Origin: Pseudobdellovibrionaceae bacterium
GTDB taxonomy: Bacteria > Bdellovibrionota > Bdellovibrionia > Bdellovibrionales > Bdellovibrionaceae
NCBI GenBank assembly: GCA_947449255.1
Contig: CANFQX010000002.1
Span: 1-64,000, forward strand
Direction of reading: 5' to 3'
Length of the DNA stretch: 64,000 nucleotides
Numbering within the stretch: the first letter of the stretch is position 1; each line of letters begins with the position of its first letter. Shown here piece by piece: positions 8,801-16,261 of this stretch. The notes under the pieces are model-generated. The model was not told the origin of the DNA. It did no database searches and saw only the letters and a program-made list of their open reading frames with translations. Position numbers and translations under genes: made by a program.

Positions 8801-9770
8801 TAGCCCAGGGCGGACGCAACCGATCGAGCGCAAACATACAAACGTCTTTTTCGACATCAGCGGCTCAATGAGCGGCGATAAAGCTGAAGTCCAATCCGCA
8901 GCCTTGATTGCGATGGTGGATCGATTCCTTTCAGAAAAAGATCCCTATGGAAAACCTTTGCACACCGTGATGTTATTCCCCTTTGGCGACAGTGTTGGTC
9001 AGGGCATTCTGATTGAGAGTCGTGAACAGGCTTTGTCCTATATAAAAAGCAATTTCAATCGCCCGACAGCGTCCAACGAAGGCACTGCGTTTCAGCCTTG
9101 TTTTGACAAGCACTTTGAAGTCATCCGTAAACTTGCACAGGATAACAACTTAAAGCTTAAAATACGAAAAACAAATATGGTTCTGATTACGGATGGAGCA
9201 GCCGATGTCAATTTAGAAAAGGTCAAAAAGGATCTAAACAGTTTGCCTGAATATATCAGGACCTTTTTCAATTTGGTTACAATGAGCAATGAAGCTAATC
9301 CCGACCTTGAAAAAATAGTTGCAGCAACGAACTCAGAAAAATCTAAGGCAATGATCACCCAGATTTCTGATCAGCAAATGAGTCAATTTAAAAATGAGGC
9401 ACGCAACCCAAAGATTGACCCTGAAGCCTTTGTCTTTGAAAAGACTGAGAACCTCTCAATGGATATCGTACAGCAGGTGCAAAAGCTCCAGATTCCCGCT
9501 TCGCCAGCTATCGATTACCATTCAGTTCTTTTAAAAAATAAAGATCGAATCAAGGGTGTTCAAAATATGGAGCCCAATACGTCTGCATTGACTGAACTGG
9601 TGAGATTGAGAGAGCAAATGAAGGACTCTAAATTGCCAAAAGAATTAATGATTAGACATCTTGCGACTGTACTAGAAAATTATCCACGTTGGTTTAATCG
9701 AAATCTCAGCCAATTAAGTTATGCCGAAGAAAAAGTACTGCATGATATTATTGATAAGTTGGTGCAATAA
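5883..9770 (+). CDS. Exported transglutaminase-like / von Willebrand A fusion protein
   Basis: About 1295 residues. I chose GTG 5883 because GAGG lies 5 bases upstream; GTG 5877 would overlap that site, and ATG 5898 lacks one. Order (numbered from 5877): signal peptide ending NPAMAA, CSNIF motif, helical region, a GQQ tract (about 185-238), a middle region, a transglutaminase-like core with Cys in NCDGAAL near 485, His in DPRHAWVEV near 535 and Asp in MPFDFTPS near 548. Then come a long Q/G- and D/S/K-rich linker (about 560-690), a helical region, and a VWA domain from about 985 with MIDAS motif DISGSMS. MoxR gene clusters commonly encode a transglutaminase-fold protein and a VWA protein separately; here both are one exported chain next to an exported MoxR protein. 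Confidence 0.88.
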   Translation: MKNKIMRSLSTYMVISFFILNPAMAADSTNKCSNIFSSTNDHQGSVDPSGNDDQSLELQSKALLESSLTNIQKQIEELRARPEVVGKKHPRQGFLNSIDELGKFQNKLYDAFPLLKRFERLEVEIGRRGQQITLEKFNLYHKNLNRYTFQNNDKNKVELQFWAKIEALEILLRISQNISLQQGQQGQQGKQGQQGQQGQQGQQGQQGQQGQQGQQGQQGQQGQQGQQGQKDQQGQKENKSAKESLQKLDEQSFDEYDIHNKDLQSSSSKERPQFAYMYLTAAPKRLLRASSFDTIDQHIKKISSIRQPRLPHLGNLQGTAFSQSMLIINQQKAQVLTIPYPYGVHPIVGDYKDFTVRETFSDEFVVQSKNQNPLPKKIKIGMESETATQLTMAQRMEYTKSSGIQLQQWPDHVQSGVAASKSEKNSISQIDVLSNWFQKNGPYLYNSRNKGMEEAFDQVQQNIQAQMGSKPFELILAGEKMFNCDGAALIGARLVRDQFGLPARIVGGRTISAQLQNKKGFKILASNIKDPRHAWVEVFIQGRWMPFDFTPSKNAPQNDSNGDASKNQPPQDSDSASGDQQGQQGQQGQQGGPSGQGGQGSGGNSGGIVNKSARGHGSEMKPNGNHDQSGDNKDSKDSKDAKDSKDQKGSDSKNATESKDNSTKTQDPNSTSKNGERKRSNNRQDLNQENIHEVSRLPKDYDSIEGALIRQILSDALTDFKTKGPSSLVTIDVEAKLSNIGKQSRFKEKAKLDLRTDLEPFYRDNDKSISELLAEIKSGIYRDPTTSFRKLSVIVHFFKSVNRYRELSDYEKEFVRSSQEILHKMSSYRHRNSGQHDLVERMVKNLPGELMKEYILKKYPEGLTIGSRDQKALFDEIQHGDWMAAFEASLINKHFNFLLDAEKESRVRRIQTILRSYKRERQSEGLVTATLKDIADFQRWILDPEVSNDTAMTFLSKLIKDEQYMMGNREMINSPGRTQPIERKHTNVFFDISGSMSGDKAEVQSAALIAMVDRFLSEKDPYGKPLHTVMLFPFGDSVGQGILIESREQALSYIKSNFNRPTASNEGTAFQPCFDKHFEVIRKLAQDNNLKLKIRKTNMVLITDGAADVNLEKVKKDLNSLPEYIRTFFNLVTMSNEANPDLEKIVAATNSEKSKAMITQISDQQMSQFKNEARNPKIDPEAFVFEKTENLSMDIVQQVQKLQIPASPAIDYHSVLLKNKDRIKGVQNMEPNTSALTELVRLREQMKDSKLPKELMIRHLATVLENYPRWFNRNLSQLSYAEEKVLHDIIDKLVQ
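6429..6572 (+). repeat. Nine-base minisatellite GGACAACAA, 16 units
   Basis: Sixteen consecutive 9-base units code for GQQ (variants GKQ and GQK), with degenerate continuation to about 6593. Because the unit is a multiple of three, gain or loss changes the linker length but not the frame. A shorter GQQ run recurs near 7620-7660 in the same gene. Confidence 0.95.
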
Positions 9771-9774
9771 GATT

Positions 9775-9799
9775 CAGAGGGTTAACGCTAAACCCTCTG
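9775..9799 (+). terminator. Hairpin after the VWA gene
   Basis: Five bases after the stop codon, CAGAGGGTT and AACCCTCTG form a perfect 9-bp stem around a 7-base loop. The following TATTTT is a weak T run, so termination efficiency is uncertain. Confidence 0.6.
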
Positions 9800-9914
9800 T
9801 ATTTTGGCAATTCGTCAATGTTTCACAAAGGCAATCCTAACTTCAACCTAGGCTATCGTTGAGGTCGCGAAATTCAGCTCACTTATTTATTGATTGTTCA
9901 CTATACTAAAACCA

Positions 9915-10301
9915 ATGAAAATTCGCTTTATTGTTGTAGATGATGCTGCCTTTTTAAGGGAAGTCATAAAAGATATTATGACCGCCGTGGATAGCATTTG
10001 TATTGGCGAAGCTGATAATGGCGAAGATGCTATTCTTTTGGCAAGTGCAACTCTGCCAGACTTGGTTTTTTTAGATATGGTTTTGCCGAAACAGAATGGA
10101 ATTGATGTGGCTAGAAACATTAAAAGCTTCTCCCCTAATTCGCAAATAATTGCCTGCTCAACCATAGACAATCCCACCTTAATACAAAATGCCCTGGATG
10201 TTGGTTGTGATAAATATATAAAAAAACCGTTCACCAGAGAACATATTTTAGCAACTGTTTCACAGCTTTTTCCGCATGAGGGAGGCCTAGCCCATGGATG
10301 A
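9915..10301 (+). CDS. CheY-like single-domain response regulator
   Basis: The 128-residue protein is one receiver domain. The acidic pair is in IVVDDAAFLREV, the phospho-acceptor Asp in LVFLDMVLPKQNG, the switch Ser/Thr in ACSTI, and the Lys in IKKPFT. There is no output domain. The start is ATG 9915; an upstream TTG at 9894 would add seven unconserved residues. It overlaps the next gene by 8 bases, so the two are probably translated together. No kinase is nearby, and whether it acts on motility or on the adjacent membrane protein is unknown. Confidence 0.9.
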   Translation: MKIRFIVVDDAAFLREVIKDIMTAVDSICIGEADNGEDAILLASATLPDLVFLDMVLPKQNGIDVARNIKSFSPNSQIIACSTIDNPTLIQNALDVGCDKYIKKPFTREHILATVSQLFPHEGGLAHG

Positions 10302-10554
10302 AATTAAATTTGTCGTTAAAACCTTTTTATTTTCGTGCCTGCTTATTGTGTTCATGCAAGTCAAAGTGGGTGGGGGATCTATAGAAGGCTATTCTTATCG
10401 GTGGTTGCGACACTCGCCAGTCTCGCTTTGGATTCAAAGTGCTGCTGCTGGTGGTGCTTTAGCCATTAGAAACTTAGGATCGCAAGTTAAAGAGGGCTTA
10501 TCTGGCACAATGGATGACTACCAAAAGGTGTCCCCAGAGAAAGCTTCTAAATAA
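10294..10554 (+). CDS. Small membrane protein of unknown function
   Basis: The 86-residue protein has one N-terminal hydrophobic segment (VVKTFLFSCLLIVFMQV) and a second weaker one near SAAAGGALAI, then a charged C-terminal tail. Its ATGGATGA start overlaps the end of the response-regulator gene, which ties it to that gene. I do not recognise a family. It could be a membrane partner or anchor for the receiver, which is inferred only from the overlap. Confidence 0.7.
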   Translation: MDEIKFVVKTFLFSCLLIVFMQVKVGGGSIEGYSYRWLRHSPVSLWIQSAAAGGALAIRNLGSQVKEGLSGTMDDYQKVSPEKASK

Positions 10555-10624
10555 AAAAAGCCACCCTTTCATATCCGTGATCAGGCAGCAAAAAATAATT
10601 TAAATTTTAAATCTCATTTCGAAC

Positions 10625-10819
10625 TTATCGAACAGCACCATTTGATTGTGACTGATTCACAACTGAATCAACGGATTTAGCTTTTCTTAAATGGACTGGT
10701 GCACTTGTGGCCGCAAAAAGAGAACTTTTTGATTGATGAGCACACTTTGGTTGAGCTTTAGCCATTGTGCCGATTGATACCATCATTACTGTCGCTATAA
10801 CAAACTTAGTGATCTTCAT
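10625..10819 (-). CDS. Small exported protein of unknown function
   Basis: The 64-residue reading frame has an AGGAG site 6 bases before the ATG and a clear signal peptide (KITKFVIATVMMVSIG, then MAKAQ). The mature part is about 42 residues, rich in Ser, Ala and Lys, with a single Cys. It is monocistronic on the minus strand and convergent with the response-regulator pair. The site and signal peptide argue it is real, but no family is recognised. Confidence 0.6.
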   Translation of the reverse strand: MKITKFVIATVMMVSIGTMAKAQPKCAHQSKSSLFAATSAPVHLRKAKSVDSVVNQSQSNGAVR

Positions 10820-10971
10820 GGGAACTCCTTTGTTTTTATAAAAATCGTTGTGACCTTATACATGAAGGTATAGCAGTGAACGTGCCAACCAACCTGTCTC
10901 AGAATGAGAAAAACACCAAATTTCAGGACCTGATTTCAACGAGTTAGGTCTAGATAAAGACCCTTAGGAGT

Positions 10972-10991
10972 GGCCTCCACCGAGGGAGGCC
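10972..10991 (-). terminator. Hairpin downstream of the hit-like operon
   Basis: GGCCTCC and GGAGGCC form a perfect 7-bp stem around a 6-base loop, 25 bases after the stop codon of the small exported gene at 11016. A second small stem, GGTCT/AGACC, lies just beyond. There is no strong T run, so this is a possible end of the Tad/hit transcript. Confidence 0.4.
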
Positions 10992-11015
10992 GAATTATGT
11001 CGCCAGGGTGTTAGA

Positions 11016-11309
11016 TTATTCTACGCCGCCGTTGGCTTTAGACTTTCCTGGCTCCTTAGAGTCATTAGTTCTTGATCCACCCACACCTAAGCGAGCCGCT
11101 GAAGTGGAGTCCTGAAGTCTGCCACCTTTAAGTCGCGCAAGACATTCTTTACAACCAGTTCCATGGGCAGCCACGTCAGCTCCTTGAGATGTCATAGCCA
11201 AATTTGGATCTTCACCAGGATTAATGGATCTATCTGCTTCCTGAGCAAAAGTAAGACTGCTCAAGCACAAAGAGAAAATAACTGCTATAAATACAAAAAT
11301 TTGTTTCAT
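11016..11309 (-). CDS. Small exported protein, candidate Bd0108-like host-interaction (hit) protein
   Basis: The 97-residue protein has a signal peptide (MKQIFVFIAVIFSLC... ending TFAQ) and a mature part rich in Gly, Ser, Asp and Lys, including a CKEC pair and RLGVGGSR. It follows the RHS/YD gene by 13 bases on the same strand, and that gene follows the Tad pilus operon. In Bdellovibrio bacteriovorus the host-interaction protein Bd0108 is an exported protein of about 100 residues next to Bd0109 and the flp pilus genes, and mutations there allow prey-independent growth. I match by position, size and signal peptide, not by alignment. Confidence 0.7.
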   Translation of the reverse strand: MKQIFVFIAVIFSLCLSSLTFAQEADRSINPGEDPNLAMTSQGADVAAHGTGCKECLARLKGGRLQDSTSAARLGVGGSRTNDSKEPGKSKANGGVE

Positions 11310-11322
11310 AATTTCACTTCCC

Positions 11323-12975
11323 TTAGAGATAGAGTTCTGCAGTTGCAGGCGCTATGATATCCAATAAATTATTAAATGTACTTGCAACTTGCATCGCTAC
11401 AGAGGGGCCTTCTTTGCTATCCACTTTATTGATTTCGCCATTTTTCTTATACGAGACTTGGATTGTTCCAAGACCAGGACGACTTACAACTGAAGGTTTA
11501 CCATAGCGCTCTTCATAATCAATCTTAACAACTTTTTTGGCCTGATCAATGATTGTCGCAATTCGACCTCTATTGTCGTAAGTCATGGATATTTTTTGGC
11601 CATCACTGTTTTGCGCAGAAGAGAGGTTGCCTTTCGCATCATAATTGAATGATGTTTTTTTCGTCGCAACTTTGACTCCTTTTGCATTTACAAAAGTAGA
11701 GCTGACCTCATTGACCTTTTTAAATTTCTGATCATAGGCATAAGCCATTCGCACATTCGCATTCGATTTAGTCTTTACCAAACCATCTGGATAGTATTCG
11801 AAAGTCACACGGTCCGTATTTTTTCTGATTGAAATCGGCTTGCCGAACACCTCATGATAACTAATATCCGTGACATTTCCTGTGATATTAGTCAAAACAC
11901 GCTGAAGAAAGACTTGGCCATCGGGTCTTTGCTGATGCCAGAATTCATACCTATTGTCAGCGATGACTTCTTTACCACAAGTTCGTTTAACCGTAGACCA
12001 ATAGTGATTTTTTGGATCATTCGGAGAAAACTCATAAGTGTAAGATTCAATACACTTATCCCTGTCCGTGAAAGCCAGAACCCAATCATTTTTTTTGTCA
12101 TATTTCAAAGCAACAAAAGTATTATCCGGCCAGTTTGCCTTGGTTAAGTTGTGAAGCTCATCGTACTCATAGGTATAGGTCTTTAACCAAGCATTCTTCA
12201 CCGAAGACAAATCATCGAGGTTTGCAAAAGTATATTCGGCCATCAAGCCATTTGGACCCGTAATCGATTTCACTTTCTTATTTTGAAAGTATTTAAAAGT
12301 GAGTCGACGTCCTACGTTGTCTTCTATTTGTGAGATCAAATCTTTATCATAAGCAAATTTTAGAACATTTGAATTTTTGTCATAGATGTGGGTCAACTTG
12401 CCTTGCAAATTGTAGCGTTGCGAACTTCCATCTGGCAAATTTCGAGTGTAATAGGTTTTATTGAATACAAAATGTTCAACCTCTCGGCCGTTGGCATAGA
12501 ATGTCGCCCCCTCACGAACGGGTGGGGTTAATCCATATTTTGTGGCGTATTCAGTTCTTACATTATCGTCTTCAATCAACTGACTTTTTAAAGTAACAAA
12601 AAAAGCTTCGGTATTTCCGACTTTCTTTTCTGCTTTAATTTTTGCTATGATCGAATCCACAGTTTTTTCCACATCTTTTCGACCGACTTCGCGCTGTGAA
12701 TAGGTGACTTCCAGCCCCCCACCACATTCTTTAACTTTGATATTTCCCTCAGCATTTATTTCCATGCTTGTTTCAAAGTCTGAACACCATCCGAAACCAA
12801 ACATTCCATTAAAAAGAGATCGGCTGTTGTAGGTTCTAGTGATTTTCAAATCATAGCCAGTCCCCGGTACATCCATATCAACCCAGGTGTTGGAATAATT
12901 TGCATTCTTCATGTCTACAAGTGCATAGGCTTGCGCCGACAAAAATAGGGCTGCTGCCAAAAGTATCTTATTCAT
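11323..12975 (-). CDS. Exported RHS/YD-repeat protein, candidate Bd0109-like
   Basis: The 550-residue protein has a short signal peptide (residues 1-18, ending AQAYA). Near residue 50 it has the RHS-type N-terminal signature YNSRSLFNGMFGFGW, and many YD-type repeats follow to about 500 (for example YDKNSNVLKFAYDKD, YDAKGNLSSA, YDNRGRIATI). It lacks the long shell and variable toxin tip of polymorphic RHS toxins, so it is more likely a wall- or surface-associated structural protein. The position between the Tad operon and a small exported protein matches Bd0109 of the Bdellovibrio hit locus. That equivalence is inferred from synteny. Confidence 0.82.
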   Translation of the reverse strand: MNKILLAAALFLSAQAYALVDMKNANYSNTWVDMDVPGTGYDLKITRTYNSRSLFNGMFGFGWCSDFETSMEINAEGNIKVKECGGGLEVTYSQREVGRKDVEKTVDSIIAKIKAEKKVGNTEAFFVTLKSQLIEDDNVRTEYATKYGLTPPVREGATFYANGREVEHFVFNKTYYTRNLPDGSSQRYNLQGKLTHIYDKNSNVLKFAYDKDLISQIEDNVGRRLTFKYFQNKKVKSITGPNGLMAEYTFANLDDLSSVKNAWLKTYTYEYDELHNLTKANWPDNTFVALKYDKKNDWVLAFTDRDKCIESYTYEFSPNDPKNHYWSTVKRTCGKEVIADNRYEFWHQQRPDGQVFLQRVLTNITGNVTDISYHEVFGKPISIRKNTDRVTFEYYPDGLVKTKSNANVRMAYAYDQKFKKVNEVSSTFVNAKGVKVATKKTSFNYDAKGNLSSAQNSDGQKISMTYDNRGRIATIIDQAKKVVKIDYEERYGKPSVVSRPGLGTIQVSYKKNGEINKVDSKEGPSVAMQVASTFNNLLDIIAPATAELYL

Positions 12976-13007
12976 TATTACTTACCTCATGTAAGAAACT
13001 TAAAAAT

Positions 13008-13883
13008 TTACACTTTTATAGTAACAAGCTTTTTGATGACGATGCCACCGATTATTTGAAGGGCTAGCATCACAAACAGTAACACTAGACCAAGGGTTGT
13101 ATTAAACATGGGTTTAATAAAGTTTGGATCCACCAATAAAAAAACGCCCATCAAAATAAATGGGATCAAGGTGACTATAATTCCTTGGGTTAATCCCTGG
13201 GCAGTCAGTGCTTGAATTTTTTTCTCGACCTTCTGGCGTTCCCGGATCACATTCACTATCGTTGCAAAAGTTTCCGCTAAATTTCCGCCAGTTTCCTTAA
13301 GAATATTTATGGATGTCACAAACATTTGTACATCGGGCCTGGGGATGCGATTTCCCAGATCATTCAAAGCACTTTCAAAACTATCACCCACTTGCATTTG
13401 AAAGAGCACCTGACCAAATTCTCTGCTCATGGGATTTCCCATAATTTCAACAACACGCCTCATGGACTCTTGGGGATTAGATCCAGCTTTGATTCCATTC
13501 GCCATGATCGTCAGTCCATCAACCATTTGATTTGTAAACGCTGTGCATTTGCGATCATAAGCCATTTTTACTAAGAGCAATGGCAATTGCCAGCCTGCGA
13601 TGGTCACTGATGCCCCGAAAAAAAGACCCATCAAAACTTTAGGCCAAAACAGCAAGAAAACCAGGCCTCCCAGTCCAAAACTCAACAACAGAATCATGAT
13701 CGTGACACGCTTTTCATCCACATCGTCTGCCATTAGCCTTAAAAGTTTAATAACCTCAGCACGCTGTCCTAGGCTGCGCTTTTGCAGCCAGGCAATCACC
13801 CTGTCAGACCAGAAATATGTGATAAAAAAAACGCAAATTCCAAACAGAGGAATCATGATCCATTCATTAAAAAGAAAATGCAT
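13008..13883 (-). CDS. tadB: Tad pilus inner-membrane platform protein (T2SF family)
   Basis: The 291-residue protein carries the type II secretion F domain: ANGIKAGSNPQESM, then FESALNDLGNRIPRPDV and LKETGGNLAETFATI. It has N-terminal membrane helices and two at the C-terminus. TadB and TadC form the platform on which the TadA ATPase acts. Only one such protein is encoded in this cluster. It starts 3 bases after the stop of the TadZ-TadA gene, so the two are probably coupled. I cannot tell TadB from TadC with certainty. Confidence 0.85.
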   Translation of the reverse strand: MHFLFNEWIMIPLFGICVFFITYFWSDRVIAWLQKRSLGQRAEVIKLLRLMADDVDEKRVTIMILLLSFGLGGLVFLLFWPKVLMGLFFGASVTIAGWQLPLLLVKMAYDRKCTAFTNQMVDGLTIMANGIKAGSNPQESMRRVVEIMGNPMSREFGQVLFQMQVGDSFESALNDLGNRIPRPDVQMFVTSINILKETGGNLAETFATIVNVIRERQKVEKKIQALTAQGLTQGIIVTLIPFILMGVFLLVDPNFIKPMFNTTLGLVLLFVMLALQIIGGIVIKKLVTIKV

Positions 13884-13886
13884 AAA

Positions 13887-16139
13887 TCACCCTATCTTCT
13901 TTGTTGGTGCTATCATCCCGGGCATTTTTGGACTGGCAATATTTGAAGGACCTGGAGGTTTTACCGTCGCCAGATTTTGTGGATTTGCCACACCTGGATC
14001 ATTAGAAAATATCTCGCGCGGAATAATAACGCCCTTGTCGCTTAATTTTTGAATAAAACTTGGAATTGTACCCGTTGCTTGAAAAACCCCCTGGATTTTT
14101 CTATTCTTGTCATAACCAGTTTCTTTAAACCTAAATATTTCTGCAAGAGTAACGATCTCTCCCTGCATGCCAGCCACTTCGGTCACGCTCAAGATCTTAC
14201 GAGTCCCATCAGACAGACGTGAGATTTGCACAATCAGGTTAACGGCACCTGCAATTTGTTCTCTGATCGCTCGAATTGGTAAATCCATTCCAGACATCAA
14301 GCACAGGGTTTCTAAACGGGCGATGCATTCCCTAGCGCTGTTGGCATGAGTTGTTGTCATTGAACCATCATGGCCGGTGTTCATGGCCTGCAGCATATCT
14401 AGGGCAGCACCATCTCGACACTCTCCAACGATGATTCGGTCTGGTCGCATCCGCAATGCATTTTTAATAAGATCGCGAATCGTGACAGAGTTTGAGCCCT
14501 CCATGGAAGAGGGACGAGTTTCTAGACGTACAACATGCTCTTGTTGCAGCTGCAATTCGGCCGCATCCTCAACAGTAATGACTCGCTCATTGCTGGGAAT
14601 AAATGTTGAAAGCATATTTAACAGGGAAGTTTTACCTGAACCCGTGCCACCTGAAATGACAATATTTAAACCGTTTTCAGAACATATTCGCAAAAACTCA
14701 ACAATATTTTTATTGATACTGCCGTATTCAATATATTTTTCAGGAGAAATTCCACCCTTTTTAAATTTTCGAATCGTCAATGCCGGGCCATCAATAGCAA
14801 GGGGTTCAATAACCGCATTCACCCGTGATCCATCTTTCAAGCGGGCATCCACGTAAGGAACGGATTCGTTGATCTGACGTCCCAACGGAGTCACAATTCT
14901 TTCAATAATTCGCCGAAGATGATCATTTGAAGTGAAATGAACGGGACTCAGCATAACTTTTCCGCTTTTTTCAACGAAAATTTTCTTATACCCATTCACC
15001 ATGATCTCAGACACTGATGGATCTGCCAGAAGATCTTCCAAGGGACCCAAACCAAGGGCTTCTTCGAGGACCTCTTTAATTATTTTAGATCGCTCCTCGC
15101 GAGCGAGGTCAGGGGCCTCTTTGTCCACGATTAAAGTGATCTCACGCTTGGTTTTTTCTCTGATTTCCTTTTCTTTATTTTCATCTTTTGTATCCATCAA
15201 CAACTTCTTAAGGTCGACAGTTCTGATCAGCTCATTGTGCAATCGTATTTTTAAAATAGTCCGAGAGTCCATGCCGTTGGCAGACACTGAAGCTGGCGAA
15301 GATCCTCCACCGGCCAAGCTGCTGGCACCATCTGCAGCTCCAGATGTATTCAAAGCATTTGGCTTTGGACGAGTTAGATTTTTAAGTCTTTGCAGGACTC
15401 CGCCCGTTAATTTTCGTACCACATCATAATATGCTGCGGTCACTGGAGCTTTGGGAGAGGACAATACAAAGGGCGTCAACTTTTGCAACGACATCATCGA
15501 AGTGATTTCATCTTGAGGTATAATTCCAAGATAGGGCAATTGCAGTTGATTAGATATGGCCTGTGGTGAAAGTCCGTTGTTAGAAGCTTTATTAATTACA
15601 AGCTGAAGCATATCTTTGGGAAATGTTGCAGAGAGCAGTTCATTCACCAGGCGTTGGGTTTGCGCCACAACGAGGACTTCGGGAGTCGCAACCATGATGA
15701 TGGCCGTAGATTCCTGCAGAATGGCCATTTGCGCCGGGCCCAAGTCATTACCTACATCGATAACGATATATTTAAAAGCGCGACTAAAAAAATCCGTCAA
15801 CTTTCCAATCATTTCCGATGATATATTCATGCTTTCTTCTGGACCACGAACGGCTCCGACATAGGCAAGCCCCGAACTGTGCATTGAGACAAGAGTATTC
15901 ATAGGTTGAGAATTTAATGACCCTTGAAAACCCGCAAGTTCCTTTAAAGTTTTAGTTGGTTTAAGTCCCATAATAACATTTTGATCGCCGATGCTTTTGG
16001 AATCTGCATCGATCAAGAGGACCTGCGTGCGAAGCTCCATCATAAGTGCACATGCAAAATTTGCTGCAAATACACTTTTGCCGACGCCACCTTTGCCGCC
16101 GACCACTGCGATCACATTACAATTTGTGTTGATAGCCAA
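13887..16139 (-). CDS. Fused TadZ/CpaE-like and TadA/CpaF pilus ATPase
   Basis: The 750-residue chain is read from a TTG at 16139 with GGAGGT upstream. Residues 1 to about 260 are a MinD/ParA-type ATPase with deviant Walker A VVGGKGGVGKS, as in TadZ/CpaE, which localises the Tad machine. A low-complexity G/S/A linker (about 265-300) follows. The rest is a CpaF/TadA secretion ATPase: EIMVNGYKKIFVE, Walker A ISGGTGSGKT near 495, RMRPDRIIVGECRDG, and the His-containing TTTHANSA. TadZ and TadA are usually separate genes. The C-terminus adds a Pro/Ala-rich tail. No stop or frameshift separates the halves. Confidence 0.92.
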   Translation of the reverse strand: MAINTNCNVIAVVGGKGGVGKSVFAANFACALMMELRTQVLLIDADSKSIGDQNVIMGLKPTKTLKELAGFQGSLNSQPMNTLVSMHSSGLAYVGAVRGPEESMNISSEMIGKLTDFFSRAFKYIVIDVGNDLGPAQMAILQESTAIIMVATPEVLVVAQTQRLVNELLSATFPKDMLQLVINKASNNGLSPQAISNQLQLPYLGIIPQDEITSMMSLQKLTPFVLSSPKAPVTAAYYDVVRKLTGGVLQRLKNLTRPKPNALNTSGAADGASSLAGGGSSPASVSANGMDSRTILKIRLHNELIRTVDLKKLLMDTKDENKEKEIREKTKREITLIVDKEAPDLAREERSKIIKEVLEEALGLGPLEDLLADPSVSEIMVNGYKKIFVEKSGKVMLSPVHFTSNDHLRRIIERIVTPLGRQINESVPYVDARLKDGSRVNAVIEPLAIDGPALTIRKFKKGGISPEKYIEYGSINKNIVEFLRICSENGLNIVISGGTGSGKTSLLNMLSTFIPSNERVITVEDAAELQLQQEHVVRLETRPSSMEGSNSVTIRDLIKNALRMRPDRIIVGECRDGAALDMLQAMNTGHDGSMTTTHANSARECIARLETLCLMSGMDLPIRAIREQIAGAVNLIVQISRLSDGTRKILSVTEVAGMQGEIVTLAEIFRFKETGYDKNRKIQGVFQATGTIPSFIQKLSDKGVIIPREIFSNDPGVANPQNLATVKPPGPSNIASPKMPGMIAPTKKIG

Positions 16140-16225
16140 TGCAGACCTCCAGATTACCTTTCGGTATTCTAGGTTGTTTTTTGAACAAGACTTTAGTTGA
16201 GTCTTTACAAGGTACTGAAGCGTTA

Positions 16226-16250
16226 CCTCAGAGGAGTAACCCCTCTAAGG
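16226..16250 (-). terminator. Intercistronic hairpin between cpaC and tadZ-tadA
   Basis: CCTCAGAGG and CCTCTAAGG form a 9-position stem with one mismatch around a 7-base loop, 12 bases after the secretin stop codon. No T run follows. It may act as a partial terminator or mRNA stabiliser that sets secretin above ATPase levels. Confidence 0.35.
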
Positions 16251-16261
16251 CTTTATACAAA

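Noticed and set aside
11323-12975. Polymorphic RHS toxin with immunity gene
   Set aside because: The protein is only 550 residues, has no RHS shell-end signature or toxin tip, and the neighbour is an exported small protein rather than an immunity protein.
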